Source of the DNA: Gammaproteobacteria bacterium
Lineage (GTDB): Bacteria; Pseudomonadota; Gammaproteobacteria; VBWC01
Assembly: GCA_023266115.1 (NCBI GenBank)
Contig: JAHFRU010000022.1
Location: 1 to 39,837, forward strand
Direction of reading: 5' to 3'
Length of the DNA: 39,837 bases
The notes under the pieces are model-generated. The model ran no database searches. It was not told the origin of the DNA and saw only the letters and a program-made list of their open reading frames with translations. The translations under genes were made by a program, and so were the position numbers. Shown here piece by piece: positions 28,471 through 36,855 of this stretch; the first letter of the stretch is position 1; each line of letters opens with the position of its first letter.

Positions 28471-29664
28471 TTAGTTGTTGTGGTAACGAGCGGCCAGCGC
28501 GGCTCGCAGCGTCTGGTAGCCGTACAGGAGGTCCAGGCGGCACGGGAACTGGTCGTTGTTGATGTCGTAGGCGCGAACGATGCGCATCGACAGACCATCC
28601 ATGACCTCGCGAGCGGCGAAGTCCACACCGCTGGGCATCACAAGGTCAGCCGTCGCGAAGGCGAACGCGCCCTTCTGGAAGGCCAAGCCAGTCTGCACAG
28701 CGGTCGAGGCGGTGCCGGCAGGGGTCAGCGTGGCGGTGGCGGAGGTGGACGAAACGACCACGTTCTGCTTCGCGCCCGAGACATATACGGCCGGGGCGAA
28801 CAGCAGATTGCCTGCGCCACCCGCATAGTCGGCCGTGACCACGAACTGCTGAAGCTGGCCGGTGGACGCCTTGGTTTCCGCGTGGGCGGAGAACACATTG
28901 GCGATGGTGAACACGTCGCCATTCTTGAACGTGCCCGCGCCTAAAGGAACCGCAATCTGGCTGACCGGCTGGTTGGCGGTAATGAATGTGGTGCTATCGC
29001 CCGTGGTGGCCGCCGACGCACCACGCAGATGCGACGGAAGCAAGGTGTTTTCGCCCCAGTCGAAGCCGGCAGCACGACCCACCATGCCTTCCTTGAACTG
29101 CTTGGCAATGGACGCCTGATCCTGGAACAGGGTCTTGGTGTCCTTGATCACGTCCGCCATAGCCTGCGGGTCGAGAAGCATGGTGCGGTTGTTCGACGGG
29201 GTAAGCGAGCGCTGCAACAGCACCCGTGCGTCCAGCGCCTTGTTATAGGTCGCCGCAGCGCCGCCGTTCCACACGGACTGATAGACGCCCTTGTACATGC
29301 TCAGCGCGTCGGCTTCGATATTGGCCGCAAGAACCGACATGGCCGGTTCAATGATTCGCTTGCTGAAGTTGTCCAGCGACAAGGTCAGGTCAACACTGGT
29401 GAAGTTCAGGTCCACGCCCTTCTGCGTGGCCACCCGAAGGCTGACAGAGCTTTCGGTGACATCCTGCGCCGCCAGGGTTGCGCCGCTGCGAACCGTATAC
29501 TGGTTCGGCAGACGGATCTTCAGGGTATCGCCGATCTTCGCGCCGGACTTGGCATAGGAATCGTCGTAGTCGCGGGTAATGGCCCCCACGAAGTTCAGCT
29601 TCTGGTGCAGGACGCGCAGCGACTCGCGAGTCACCGCAGTAGGGGTAAGCAGGCTATTTGCCAT
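28471..29664 (-). CDS. Major capsid (coat) protein, P22 gp5 family
   Basis: At 397 aa (P22 coat is 430), LLTPTAVTRESLRVLHQKLN with FVGAITRDYDDSYAKSGAKI at the N-terminus and KIGDTLKIRLPNQYTVRSGA are hallmark of the P22-type HK97-fold coat. LLDPQAMADVIKDTKTLFQD and QFKEGMVGRAAGFDWGENTL follow. The central beta-rich insertion (ANVFSAHAETKASTGQLQQF) corresponds to the insertion domain region. Preceded by a short 29-bp leader after the scaffold gene and followed by a strong terminator, consistent with high expression. Confidence 0.93.
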   Translation of the reverse strand: MANSLLTPTAVTRESLRVLHQKLNFVGAITRDYDDSYAKSGAKIGDTLKIRLPNQYTVRSGATLAAQDVTESSVSLRVATQKGVDLNFTSVDLTLSLDNFSKRIIEPAMSVLAANIEADALSMYKGVYQSVWNGGAAATYNKALDARVLLQRSLTPSNNRTMLLDPQAMADVIKDTKTLFQDQASIAKQFKEGMVGRAAGFDWGENTLLPSHLRGASAATTGDSTTFITANQPVSQIAVPLGAGTFKNGDVFTIANVFSAHAETKASTGQLQQFVVTADYAGGAGNLLFAPAVYVSGAKQNVVVSSTSATATLTPAGTASTAVQTGLAFQKGAFAFATADLVMPSGVDFAAREVMDGLSMRIVRAYDINNDQFPCRLDLLYGYQTLRAALAARYHNN

Positions 29665-29693
29665 GAGTTAGCGGCCTCCATGCCGCTTGAAAA

Positions 29694-30488
29694 TCAAAGT
29701 TGTTTTCGACGCCACGCCAACCATTCATCGGTCGTCATGCGATCCGGGTCTTTGGTTGAGGCAGCACCACCACCCAACACGGGAGGCGGCTTCGGTGCGT
29801 TGGTGACGGGTTTGGGCTTGGTCGCAGATACACGCGACTCGATACGACCGATCTGTGCAGCGGCAAGATGGGCAGGCAAGCGGGCAATGCTGTCCGCCTC
29901 GTCCAGATGCTGTGCGAGGTAATGCACAACAGCCGGGCCGTGTTCGCTGGCGCTAATCGTCTCCACCACTTCGGGCCGGAATTGCACCGTCTTGGTGAGC
30001 GACGAAACCGCCTCGTCAAAGTCAGGGTGTTCGGCGGCGTACCTCACCGCGCGATCTTCAAAACTCCGCTGAAGCTTCTGCGCCTCTTCCTGCTGCGTCC
30101 GCTGCTGAATCCGGGACTCCGCCTGCGCCTGTGCCTGCGTGACGGCGTATTCCGTCAACGCCGCACCGAAGGCGGACATGTCGTAGTCGTAGTCTTCGAG
30201 CTTTGGTGCGCCCTGTTTGCTTTGCGGCTGGTGTGGCGCGGGTTGCTGCTGACGAATGCTCGTCAGCTCCCGCTCTAGTGCTTCTGCGCGCCGCTCGGCT
30301 TCGCGCCGTGCCCTGGTTATTTCGTTGACGCGTTCCTGTGGAACGAATCGGCCCTTTTCATCGCGGGGCTTATCGTCACCATGGGGTTCGTCAACTTGCT
30401 CAGTGGTCGAGTCCTGAGCCTGTACTTCCTGCTCTTCTGCAGGTGCGACCGAAGCGCCGTCATCAGCGGCTGGAACAACATCACTCAT
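29694..30488 (-). CDS. Scaffolding protein
   Basis: At 264 aa it is acidic and disordered at the N-terminus (AAAD/E-rich, residues 1-45), with a coiled coil around 52-80 (RVNEITRARREAERRAEALE) and Gln-rich helices (TQAQAQAESRIQQRTQQEEA). It ends in a short basic helix (RMTTDEWLAWRRKQL). The small C-terminal basic helix resembles the coat-binding HTH of P22 gp8. Between portal and coat genes, as in P22. It directs procapsid assembly and exits before maturation. Confidence 0.88.
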   Translation of the reverse strand: MSDVVPAADDGASVAPAEEQEVQAQDSTTEQVDEPHGDDKPRDEKGRFVPQERVNEITRARREAERRAEALERELTSIRQQQPAPHQPQSKQGAPKLEDYDYDMSAFGAALTEYAVTQAQAQAESRIQQRTQQEEAQKLQRSFEDRAVRYAAEHPDFDEAVSSLTKTVQFRPEVVETISASEHGPAVVHYLAQHLDEADSIARLPAHLAAAQIGRIESRVSATKPKPVTNAPKPPPVLGGGAASTKDPDRMTTDEWLAWRRKQL

Positions 30489-30532
30489 TGCGCGTCATCC
30501 TCGACGAATAGCCCAGCGTCCGGCTGGTGCGG

Positions 30533-32680
30533 TTATTGCGCGCCCTGTTGGGGCGATGCCGCTTGCGCGGCCTGAGCCTGCTGTTGCAGCAAGGCTTGGT
30601 GGTTCTGGTCGTTTGCCTGCATAGCTAGTGCGTTCTGGCGGTCGGCTTCGTTGCCGATATGGCCCATCAAATCGGCGGCCACCTTCTGATCGAGCTGTGC
30701 CGTAGCTATCCCCGCCTTCTGTATCGCGGCGATACGTGCCGTCTCGGCGTTGTACCAAGCAAGCTCGCGGTCCTTGGCTGCGTTAACCTCGCGCAGAATC
30801 GCGTCATCCTTGGACTGTGCCTTGGCCTGAAGCTGCTGCATCTGCTGCTGCATGCCTTGAATGTGCTGCTCGGCGGCCTGCTGCATCTGCTGCATTTGGC
30901 CCTTCATCTGGGCGACTTCGGGAGGAACGTCCTTACCCTGCTGCAACGCCTGCTGGATCGGAGGCGGCAACAGCATCTTCAGCCGCTCGGCGGCTTCCTC
31001 GGCCTTCGGGAAATCCATGCTGCCAACGATCAAGTCAGGCACGGCTTGCCCGATGAGCGGGTTGCCCTGACCAAGCTGCACCAACGCATCGACGAACTCC
31101 ATGCGTTGCGTGTCGTAGCTCGGTCCAGTCGTTACCGTCACGTCGTACTTGCCAGCCGACAGATCGTTCAGCACGCTCCCGTCAGGTGCTGGCTCATACA
31201 GCTTCACAAACTGCTCGCCGCCGTCCTTGCCCAGCACGCGGATTGCTCGCGGTGTGTCGTAGACCTTGGGCAGGGCGGAAAGAAGAATCTCACCCGTGGA
31301 CTGAATGCCGAAGCTAAGCGCGTCCTGATAGTCAAATGTTGCTGTATCGCCTTCCTGCTGGCGAGCCATGATGGCCCTGCCGCTGGTTTCGTTGGAGCGC
31401 GCGCCCACCGAGGCGTCAAAGATGCCGTCCGACGCCTTGAGCATGTCGATAGCAAGCTGGCCGAACTGCGCAAAGGCAGCATGAACAGGCGGCGGCGACA
31501 GAAACTGCGGCCCACCCGGCATCTGCGGGTCGGGGGTGATCGGCAGATAGGGGACGTCGATAGTGTTCGACTTGTCCCACAGCGCCTTGACGCCAGCGCC
31601 CTCCAACATCTTTGGCGTAACGATGGGCGTTGCTTTGTGCTGCTTGGCTAGGACCTCCTGGCCCGTGGTGAAGTTGTAGTTCACCAGCTTCTGCGGGTCG
31701 CGGCTGAAGCGAACCATGCCGCACCAGATCCATTTGCCCTCGATGAAATGACGATTGGCGTAGACCGGGACGATGGGGATGCGACTGAATACCGACTCGT
31801 ATGGACCGTCGATTTCCTCTTTGCCGGAAACGATGGACATCATCACTTTGTGCGTATGGCAGACCCGCTCACGCTCAATCGTGATGCCATTATCGGATAG
31901 CTGCTGCGCCTCTTCGGCCGTGATTTCGGCTTCATCTACCGTGCGACCATCGGACAGTAGCAGTAGCTTCTTGGTGACCGGCTCTAGGCGCCAGTATTCG
32001 GCAACCCGCACCGCATCCTCGCCGAACCAGCCCATATAGCCGAAGTTCTTGGCGGATTCGAAGTCAACCGGGTCGGCCTTCGGATACAGCTCCTTGAACT
32101 TGTCGCGGCTCATCGTCTCTTCGACGAAGGCATACTTTGCGTCCCGTCCGTCCGACTCCTTGGAATCTGGGTCGAACCAGACCGATGTCAACGGGTCCGG
32201 GATCGGCTTGACGCACAGATCCTGGTCCCAACTATCGTTTACGCTGTATTCGGTCGATACTCGCCACGCGCCGAAGCCAACCGCCGATAGCAGCTCAAAC
32301 CCCGCGTCATACGCACGCTCGGCATTGCTCCGAGACTCGATGTTGCGGATCAGCCCCTGGCGAAGCTCGGCGCCCTCTACATCGCCATCCTCGACAGGAC
32401 GTATCTTGATGCCGGGGCGCGCCTTCTTCTGGTCGTTGACCACCTGACGCCAATGACTACGTAGAATCGGGAACTCGTAGCACGGGCGGCCCTTGCGAGC
32501 CTTGCGCTGCACCTCGTCCCATTGATTTCCGGGCACGGTGACAAAGCGAAGGTCGTCAATCGCCATCTCACGATTGTCCCGATCCGCCTCAAATGCGCGG
32601 TCATACCGCTCGCGCATCTCCTTCATTGGATCAGAGGTGGAGTCGTCGCCATCCTTGGCAACTTTGCGTTGTTCCTTCAC
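30533..32680 (-). CDS. Portal protein, P22 gp1 family
   Basis: At 715 aa (P22 gp1 is 725), characteristic stretches are NREMAIDDLRFVTVPGNQWD (residues 37-56), RPVEDGDVEGAELRQGLIRN, and AYDAGFELLSAVGFGAWRVS. The C-terminal approximately 120 residues are a Gln/Ala-rich helix (QMQQMQQAAEQHIQGMQQQM) like the coiled-coil barrel of the P22 portal. It forms the dodecameric DNA channel and contains the headful sensor in P22. ATGA overlap with the large terminase stop. Confidence 0.93.
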   Translation of the reverse strand: MKEQRKVAKDGDDSTSDPMKEMRERYDRAFEADRDNREMAIDDLRFVTVPGNQWDEVQRKARKGRPCYEFPILRSHWRQVVNDQKKARPGIKIRPVEDGDVEGAELRQGLIRNIESRSNAERAYDAGFELLSAVGFGAWRVSTEYSVNDSWDQDLCVKPIPDPLTSVWFDPDSKESDGRDAKYAFVEETMSRDKFKELYPKADPVDFESAKNFGYMGWFGEDAVRVAEYWRLEPVTKKLLLLSDGRTVDEAEITAEEAQQLSDNGITIERERVCHTHKVMMSIVSGKEEIDGPYESVFSRIPIVPVYANRHFIEGKWIWCGMVRFSRDPQKLVNYNFTTGQEVLAKQHKATPIVTPKMLEGAGVKALWDKSNTIDVPYLPITPDPQMPGGPQFLSPPPVHAAFAQFGQLAIDMLKASDGIFDASVGARSNETSGRAIMARQQEGDTATFDYQDALSFGIQSTGEILLSALPKVYDTPRAIRVLGKDGGEQFVKLYEPAPDGSVLNDLSAGKYDVTVTTGPSYDTQRMEFVDALVQLGQGNPLIGQAVPDLIVGSMDFPKAEEAAERLKMLLPPPIQQALQQGKDVPPEVAQMKGQMQQMQQAAEQHIQGMQQQMQQLQAKAQSKDDAILREVNAAKDRELAWYNAETARIAAIQKAGIATAQLDQKVAADLMGHIGNEADRQNALAMQANDQNHQALLQQQAQAAQAASPQQGAQ

Positions 32681-33996
32681 GCGAACTCCGAGGCAAATGA
32701 AGTGGTGTCGAACGTCACGCCGGTCCTTGGCGCGTTCTCTGTGTGGTCAATAGCAATCAAGCCGAATGCGTCGGCGCCGTGGCTGGCCCAATCGTGATTG
32801 GGGCCAAGGCCAATGCCTCGCTCGTCATCCTTTTTCTCGTGATACCAGCCCAGCGCGGCGCGCCCCGGCTCGGTCGTCTCCTCGTTGAACCACATCGACG
32901 GAAACAGTCTGCGGGCAACCTCAATGCGCGCCGAGGCGGCTCCGCGCCCCATGTTCGGGATCACGACGACCGTGTAACCGATTTGCTCAAACGCCGTGCG
33001 GTAGCTGACGCTGTAAACCTTGTCCTGCTGGTCGCCGTCATGAGGCAGAACAATCGTGGTGTTCTCGGGCTTGTAGCCGCGTTCGCGCAACCACTGCGCA
33101 TGCGTAGCCATCGGCTGGCCCTGCGCCTCGTAGTAGTCGAGGACGCGGACCTCTTTGCCGATGAACTGGTCTACCCACATCGTGAAAGCATCAGACCTCG
33201 CACCCGTTCCGCCAATGTCGCAATGGACACGGAACGTCATCAGCGGGTCAGCGGCGACGCGCCCTATACGGCCCTCGGCCTTGGCCTTTGTCAGGTCGCT
33301 TGCGTAGTAGGCGCCTTCAACGACTGACACGTAGGCGCCTTCCCATATGTGTTCGTACTGGTCGGGCCGCTCGGCCAGATCGCGTTGTCGATCGCGCTCA
33401 AGCTTTGCCGGGAACTTGGGGTTATCCCGCCAGTTGAGCTCCACAACCTTGACTCGCGGATCTTTGGAGTTGCGAAAACGGCGATCAACCGGCGCTGTCT
33501 TGCGCTTAGGGTTCCACGTCACCCACAACTCAGCATTCCAGCCCGTGCCTTCCTCACGTAGGGTTGGGATCAGTGTTGACCACGCCTCATCCGTGACAGG
33601 CTCTGCCTCGTCAACCCAAGCAAGCAGAATTCGACCCTTGGACTTGATGCTGGCGATGTTGCGATCCAGTCCGGCGAAAGCAAAGGAGATGCGTCTATCG
33701 CGGCTCCGAATGTACTTGTCACCGACCTCGTAGTAGTCGGCCAGCCATGGCTCGTCCTCAATCGCTCGCTTGCATTCCTCCAGCGACGAATCTTCCAGCG
33801 AGTTCATGAACTGGCGGCCGCACAGCAGGATTCCGCTAATGCCTGCCATGCCGTACATGTAGCCGCGAACAGCCGTCATCGTGGCAAAGCTTCGAGTCTT
33901 AGCGGAACCTCGCCCGCCGTGGGCGCCCCTTACATCGGCCTCGCCCTCAAAAACAGGGATTAGCTTGTCGGGTAGCTCAACCCTTACCGTTGCCAT
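32677..33996 (-). CDS. terL: Terminase large subunit (packaging ATPase/nuclease)
   Basis: ATG 33996 is chosen (MATVRVELPDKLIPVFEGEA; 439 aa), because the six codons above it lie inside the small terminase gene. The ATPase shows Walker A GAHGGRGSAKT (residues 24-34) and Walker B ILLAWVDEAEPVTDEAW (about 123-139). The nuclease domain starts near TFRVHCDIGGTGARSDAFTM, with later acidic residues in VLPHDGDQQDK and SHGADAFGLI. The relation is to the Terminase_3/PBSX-type group. It packages concatemeric DNA by headful, consistent with circular permutation. Confidence 0.93.
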   Translation of the reverse strand: MATVRVELPDKLIPVFEGEADVRGAHGGRGSAKTRSFATMTAVRGYMYGMAGISGILLCGRQFMNSLEDSSLEECKRAIEDEPWLADYYEVGDKYIRSRDRRISFAFAGLDRNIASIKSKGRILLAWVDEAEPVTDEAWSTLIPTLREEGTGWNAELWVTWNPKRKTAPVDRRFRNSKDPRVKVVELNWRDNPKFPAKLERDRQRDLAERPDQYEHIWEGAYVSVVEGAYYASDLTKAKAEGRIGRVAADPLMTFRVHCDIGGTGARSDAFTMWVDQFIGKEVRVLDYYEAQGQPMATHAQWLRERGYKPENTTIVLPHDGDQQDKVYSVSYRTAFEQIGYTVVVIPNMGRGAASARIEVARRLFPSMWFNEETTEPGRAALGWYHEKKDDERGIGLGPNHDWASHGADAFGLIAIDHTENAPRTGVTFDTTSFASEFA

Positions 33997-34258
33997 TGCC
34001 ACCCATGGCGACAAGCTCGATGCGGCTCACTGCCTCAACGGGCCCGCCATCTGCGCCGCTCAGCTCCACCGCTTGGGCTGGCTTGCCATCAAATCGGTTA
34101 GCCACCTCTTGTATCGCCCAGGCCTCACCAGCCTCCGCCTTCTCGCAGACAACCTTTGCAATTTTGGTTAGGGAGTCGCGCTGCACACACTGCTTGCGCA
34201 ATGCGTCAAACCACTCCTTGCCCTTCTTCGCGTTGGAGTTACCCACAGGGGCGGCCAT
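33977..34258 (-). CDS. terS: Putative terminase small subunit
   Basis: At 93 aa, the opening AAPVGNSNAKKGKEWFDALR, a helical domain LTKIAKVVCEKAEAGEAWAI, and EVANRFDGKPAQAVE are typical of small TerS-type proteins found before large terminases. The C-terminus is Gly/Asn-rich (AMGGNGNGKG). It overlaps terL by 20 bp. It should recognise the packaging start on phage DNA. Confidence 0.8.
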   Translation of the reverse strand: MAAPVGNSNAKKGKEWFDALRKQCVQRDSLTKIAKVVCEKAEAGEAWAIQEVANRFDGKPAQAVELSGADGGPVEAVSRIELVAMGGNGNGKG

Positions 34259-34306
34259 TGAAATTAACTCGACTGTTAAACGGTTGAATTGTTAAGCGGA
34301 AAGGAT

Positions 34307-34594
34307 TCACCAACAGGCGCAATAACGTGTCGGTAGAACACTGATTTGACGCGTGCCGACAAGCACCTCGCCATCAGCTAGCGTTACTGTGTTTGACAGG
34401 ATTCCTCGGCACGTCGGCGTAAGCCGAACCGTGGCCTTCGTTCCCGTCAGCGCATCCCCAGTGAGCGTCCCTGCTCCGGAATACGTCCATGTGCTTGAAA
34501 CGATCGTAGTCGCGCGCTTCTCAGCCTCAGCGGCCCACTGATTGGCTATGACGAGAGCTTCGCCATGGGTTGCCCGTACCGATTTCAGATTCAC
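34307..34594 (-). CDS. Small beta-rich phage protein (fibre/tail-adaptor-like)
   Basis: At 95 aa it is a beta-sandwich-like pattern: EKRATTIVSSTWTYSGAGTL, then TKATVRLTPTCRGILSNTVT and ADGEVLVGTRQISVL. The 'I-x-S-S-T-W ... N-x-x-T-x-x-G-x' arrangement is that of small Ig-like phage proteins often called fibre-tail adaptors. ATG 34594 overlaps the preceding stop (ATGA). It is unusual in lying between lysis and packaging genes. Confidence in the family is moderate. Confidence 0.65.
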   Translation of the reverse strand: MNLKSVRATHGEALVIANQWAAEAEKRATTIVSSTWTYSGAGTLTGDALTGTKATVRLTPTCRGILSNTVTLADGEVLVGTRQISVLPTRYCACW

Positions 34595-34710
34595 TTGGTA
34601 TCCTTCGGCACAGTCACTACAACCTCCGGCTTCGTCGTCCTAATCCGGTACATCACCCAGCTATACCCGCAGACGATGGCCAGGAGGATCAGCAGGGCGA
34701 GGATAATCAT
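34591..34710 (-). CDS. Small membrane protein, 39 aa
   Basis: ATG 34710 overlaps the o-spanin stop and TGA 34591 overlaps the next ATG. One transmembrane helix at the very N-terminus (IILALLILLAIVCGYSWVMY) and a basic, beta-prone tail. It may belong to the lysis cassette. No family. Confidence 0.65.
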   Translation of the reverse strand: MIILALLILLAIVCGYSWVMYRIRTTKPEVVVTVPKDTK

Positions 34711-34979
34711 GGTTGCAGCGCCTTGATCCGTGCCAGCTTGTCATTCGATGCTGCAAGGCATGCCTTGAGGTGTATCGCGTACTCAACCAGCGCGCCATTC
34801 GTCCACGTTGCCGGCGTGTCCACGAAGCATGGACGCAGCAGATCTGTAGGCATCGCGACGTAAACCGGCACCTTGACCTCGACAGCCTCAGTCCGAATTG
34901 CCGGCTTCGCGCAGGCGGTCAGCAACAGCAACGGGGACGCGAGTATCAGCCCACGCTTTGACAGTCGGCTCGCGCTCAT
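34707..34979 (-). CDS. Outer-membrane spanin lipoprotein (Rz1-like)
   Basis: ATG 34979 is chosen (90 aa), placing the lipoprotein signal at the N-terminus: MSASRLSKRGLILASPLLLL then TAC, with the lipobox L-T-A-C and acylated Cys23. The mature part is Pro/Val-rich (VEVKVPVYVAMPTDLLRPCF). The gene starts inside the i-spanin gene in another frame (92-bp overlap), the classic Rz/Rz1 arrangement. It would complete outer-membrane disruption with the upstream partner. Confidence 0.85.
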   Translation of the reverse strand: MSASRLSKRGLILASPLLLLTACAKPAIRTEAVEVKVPVYVAMPTDLLRPCFVDTPATWTNGALVEYAIHLKACLAASNDKLARIKALQP

Positions 34980-35304
34980 ACGTTGCCTGCAATGACTTGA
35001 TGGACTTGGCTGCGCCGGCCTGCCGCTTGGCATCGCCCTGTGCGCTCAATTGCGCCTCGTGGCGGGCTTCCGGCTGATTGGCCTTGCACTTGCTGGCCAG
35101 GCCGGCGTTAGCGCCCTGCAGCGTGGCAATCGTTGCCAGATTGGTTTTCTGCGCCGACTCGAAAGTATTGACAGCGGATTGCAAAGTTACCGCTTTCGCC
35201 TTGCAGCGGCTCACCTCGACCCGCTGCCAGCCGATCACGCCCAGGGTGATGATGGCGGCGTATGCCCAAATTGGGATGGATCGTGCCCAGAAGGGGGGTG
35301 GCAC
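34888..35304 (-). CDS. Inner-membrane spanin (Rz-like)
   Basis: GTG 35304 is chosen (138 aa). It lies two bases after the previous stop and puts the membrane anchor IPIWAYAAIITLGVIGW at residues 11-27. A periplasmic helix follows (LQSAVNTFESAQKTNLATIA, ASKCKANQPEARHEAQLSAQ). This type II topology with a long periplasmic coiled coil is that of i-spanins. It overlaps the o-spanin gene. Confidence 0.8.
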   Translation of the reverse strand: MPPPFWARSIPIWAYAAIITLGVIGWQRVEVSRCKAKAVTLQSAVNTFESAQKTNLATIATLQGANAGLASKCKANQPEARHEAQLSAQGDAKRQAGAAKSIKSLQATYEREPTVKAWADTRVPVAVADRLREAGNSD

Positions 35305-35306
35305 GG

Positions 35307-35453
35307 TTAGCCGCCGGTGGTGTCGATGCTTGGCGTTGAGGGGCGGAATACTCGCAACAAGACGTGACAATAAAACGTCTCCACAATGCAGTCTCGTAGG
35401 CGTTCGCAATAAACCATCCTGCGCGGCACTTTCCAATAACCCTTGATTTTCAT
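35307..35453 (-). CDS. Small protein in lysis cassette, 48 aa
   Basis: ATG 35453 overlaps the preceding stop (ATGA); TAA at 35307. The product is basic with several Cys and aromatic residues (KGYWKVPRRMVYCERLRDCI then VETFYCHVLLRVF). No clear membrane helix and no family. Confidence 0.55.
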   Translation of the reverse strand: MKIKGYWKVPRRMVYCERLRDCIVETFYCHVLLRVFRPSTPSIDTTGG

Positions 35454-35644
35454 GGCGTGGCATCCAGTGGTTTCTTCGCTACGGCGGAATCCGCAACGTT
35501 CGACCCGAAATACAGGCCCAGCGTCCAGACGGTGAACGACACCCATTGCTCGGATGTGAGCATGTGGGCGATGAGCAGGCCCACCCCAGCAAGGAACGCG
35601 GCGCAGGCCAGCTTGAATTTGGAGTGTAGGAACCAGTTGTTCAT
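35450..35644 (-). CDS. Holin-like small membrane protein, 64 aa
   Basis: ATG 35644 is coupled to the endolysin stop (ATGA). It has two hydrophobic segments, FKLACAAFLAGVGLLIAHML and FTVWTLGLYFGSNVA, with a short charged end. The WxLGLYxxxNVAD element recurs in phage holin or antiholin proteins. It may be a second holin or an antiholin to the gene at 36098. Confidence 0.68.
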   Translation of the reverse strand: MNNWFLHSKFKLACAAFLAGVGLLIAHMLTSEQWVSFTVWTLGLYFGSNVADSAVAKKPLDATP

Positions 35645-36111
35645 GGCTCCACACACAGCGCGTATTCGCCTTGACGGCGCGTTACCAATCCCTTGAGTTG
35701 CCGGCCGCCGCTATACGTCCATCGCAGCAGGTCGCCGCACCAGACGGCAGGCGATTGGCCCTCATTAAGCTTGCGGATCAGGGACGAGTTGCAGGCGGCA
35801 GTTACGCCCACATTCCATTCCCAACTCGCCAGTGCTGCGGCTTGGTTGAGCGTGATGGGGCGCTTGATGCACGGCTCGAACTTGCCCCACTCAATAGCGA
35901 GGCGCTTGTCCAGACGGGCTAGGCACTGTTCCATCGTGAGATTCATGCCCCACTTCACATCAGCACCAGTCTCACCCGCGCAGACGGTCGCCACGCCGTT
36001 CACGTCGGCGTAGGTGTGCGGGACGTTGCCTTCGTAGTGGACGATCAGCGGGACAGCAACCAGTATCAGTGCGCCGATAGCGATACCGGATCTGCCTTTA
36101 GGCCCCGGCAC
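35641..36111 (-). CDS. SAR endolysin, GH24 lysozyme (R21-like)
   Basis: GTG 36111 is chosen over 36180 (156 aa, 14-bp overlap with the holin). It yields a short basic start and then the signal-anchor-release segment SGIAIGALILVAVPLIV at residues 8-24. The catalytic triad of GH24 lysozymes follows at once: Glu27 (HYEG), Asp36 (TYADVNG), Thr42. Later stretches ITLNQAAALASWEWNVG and LKGLVTRRQGEYALC are typical of the lysozyme fold. SAR endolysins are exported by Sec and activated when released from the membrane; they cleave the glycan strands of peptidoglycan. Confidence 0.92.
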   Translation of the reverse strand: MPGPKGRSGIAIGALILVAVPLIVHYEGNVPHTYADVNGVATVCAGETGADVKWGMNLTMEQCLARLDKRLAIEWGKFEPCIKRPITLNQAAALASWEWNVGVTAACNSSLIRKLNEGQSPAVWCGDLLRWTYSGGRQLKGLVTRRQGEYALCVEP

Positions 36112-36316
36112 GGCCGGCTTCCGCCTCGCGCCGTTTCCGCTCAACCCACCATCGCCGCAATCGGTAAATCTGCTGGGCAATCAGGCCGAGCGTGTAGACC
36201 AGCGCCGCGATCTGCACGATGTCGGGCAATGACACGCCGAAGATTGTCAGCGCACCGACACTTATAGCTGGTGATGCCTTGACGAATTCGGTTGCGACGT
36301 CATCGGGGATCTGCAT
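36098..36316 (-). CDS. Holin
   Basis: At 72 aa, a hydrophobic region spans residues 18-52 (AISVGALTIFGVSLPDIVQI, AALVYTLGLIAQQIY), likely two membrane helices, followed by a strongly basic cytosolic tail (RLRRWWVERKRREAEAG). Its place just before the SAR endolysin fits a (pin)holin that triggers lysis by depolarising the inner membrane. The start is ATG 36316 behind aaccaaggaacgcca. Confidence 0.83.
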   Translation of the reverse strand: MQIPDDVATEFVKASPAISVGALTIFGVSLPDIVQIAALVYTLGLIAQQIYRLRRWWVERKRREAEAGRAGA

Positions 36317-36358
36317 TGGCGTTCCTTGGTTATGGCCGCCAACGCGGGCCGAGTGGAG

Positions 36359-36613
36359 TTACTTGATCGCGGTCACGTTGCCGCGCTTGCGGGACGGGCT
36401 GCGCATCTGGCCTGACTCGTTGTCCTCGCCCGTGATCGCGCCGGTCTTGTAGTCAACAAACAGGGCATTGAAGCCGTGCGTATCGGCATACCAGGCGGTG
36501 CCGTGCGGGAAGATGATTTGACCCTTCTCGCAGTCCACGTATTCGGCGTCACCCTCGGTTTCGACCTCAACGTCACCAAAGCTGGTTTCTTCGTCCTCGG
36601 GTTCGTCTGTCAT
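36359..36613 (-). CDS. Hypothetical acidic protein, 84 aa
   Basis: ATG 36613 overlaps the preceding stop (ATGA). Highly acidic start (EPEDEETSFGDVEVETEGDA), then GQIIFPHGTAWYADTHGFNA and a basic end. Unknown family. Its charge pattern could suit a small regulator or inhibitor, but nothing more can be said. Confidence 0.72.
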   Translation of the reverse strand: MTDEPEDEETSFGDVEVETEGDAEYVDCEKGQIIFPHGTAWYADTHGFNALFVDYKTGAITGEDNESGQMRSPSRKRGNVTAIK

Positions 36614-36753
36614 CGTGGCTCACTCGTCCAGCCGCTCTCGCCGCGCGTCCACTTCCGGTCAGGAAGGGACTTCACGTAATCGGAATAGCTGCCGAAGATG
36701 CGCGCCAAGGCTTGCTCAGACTCAATCTCAGCAATGCTCGGTTCGTCGGTCAT
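36610..36753 (-). CDS. Small phage protein, 47 aa
   Basis: ATG 36753 to TGA 36610, coupled to the next gene. It reads MTDEPSIAEIESEQALARIF and GSYSDYVKSLPDRKWTRGES. The first five residues are the same as in the following gene. The function is unknown. Confidence 0.6.
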   Translation of the reverse strand: MTDEPSIAEIESEQALARIFGSYSDYVKSLPDRKWTRGESGWTSEPR

Positions 36754-36764
36754 GGCTGCCTCAA

Positions 36765-36841
36765 TGGTGCTGGCCCTCCGATTCGAACGGAGATCTAGCC
36801 GGTTACGAGTCGGCTGCTCTGCCAGATTGAGCTAGACCAGC
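36765..36841 (-). tRNA. tRNA-Thr (anticodon CGT)
   Basis: A complete 77-nt cloverleaf on the minus strand: acceptor GCTGGTC/GGCCAGC (one G-T pair), D arm GCTC/GAGC with GG in the loop, anticodon arm GCCGA-CTCGTAA-CCGGC (A-C mismatch next to the loop), variable loop TAGAT, T arm CTCCG-TTCGAAT-CGGAG, discriminator A and an encoded CCA. Anticodon CGT reads the Thr codon ACG. It lies in the late transcript between two small genes. Confidence 0.95.
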
Positions 36842-36855
36842 CTGATTGATTGGGC

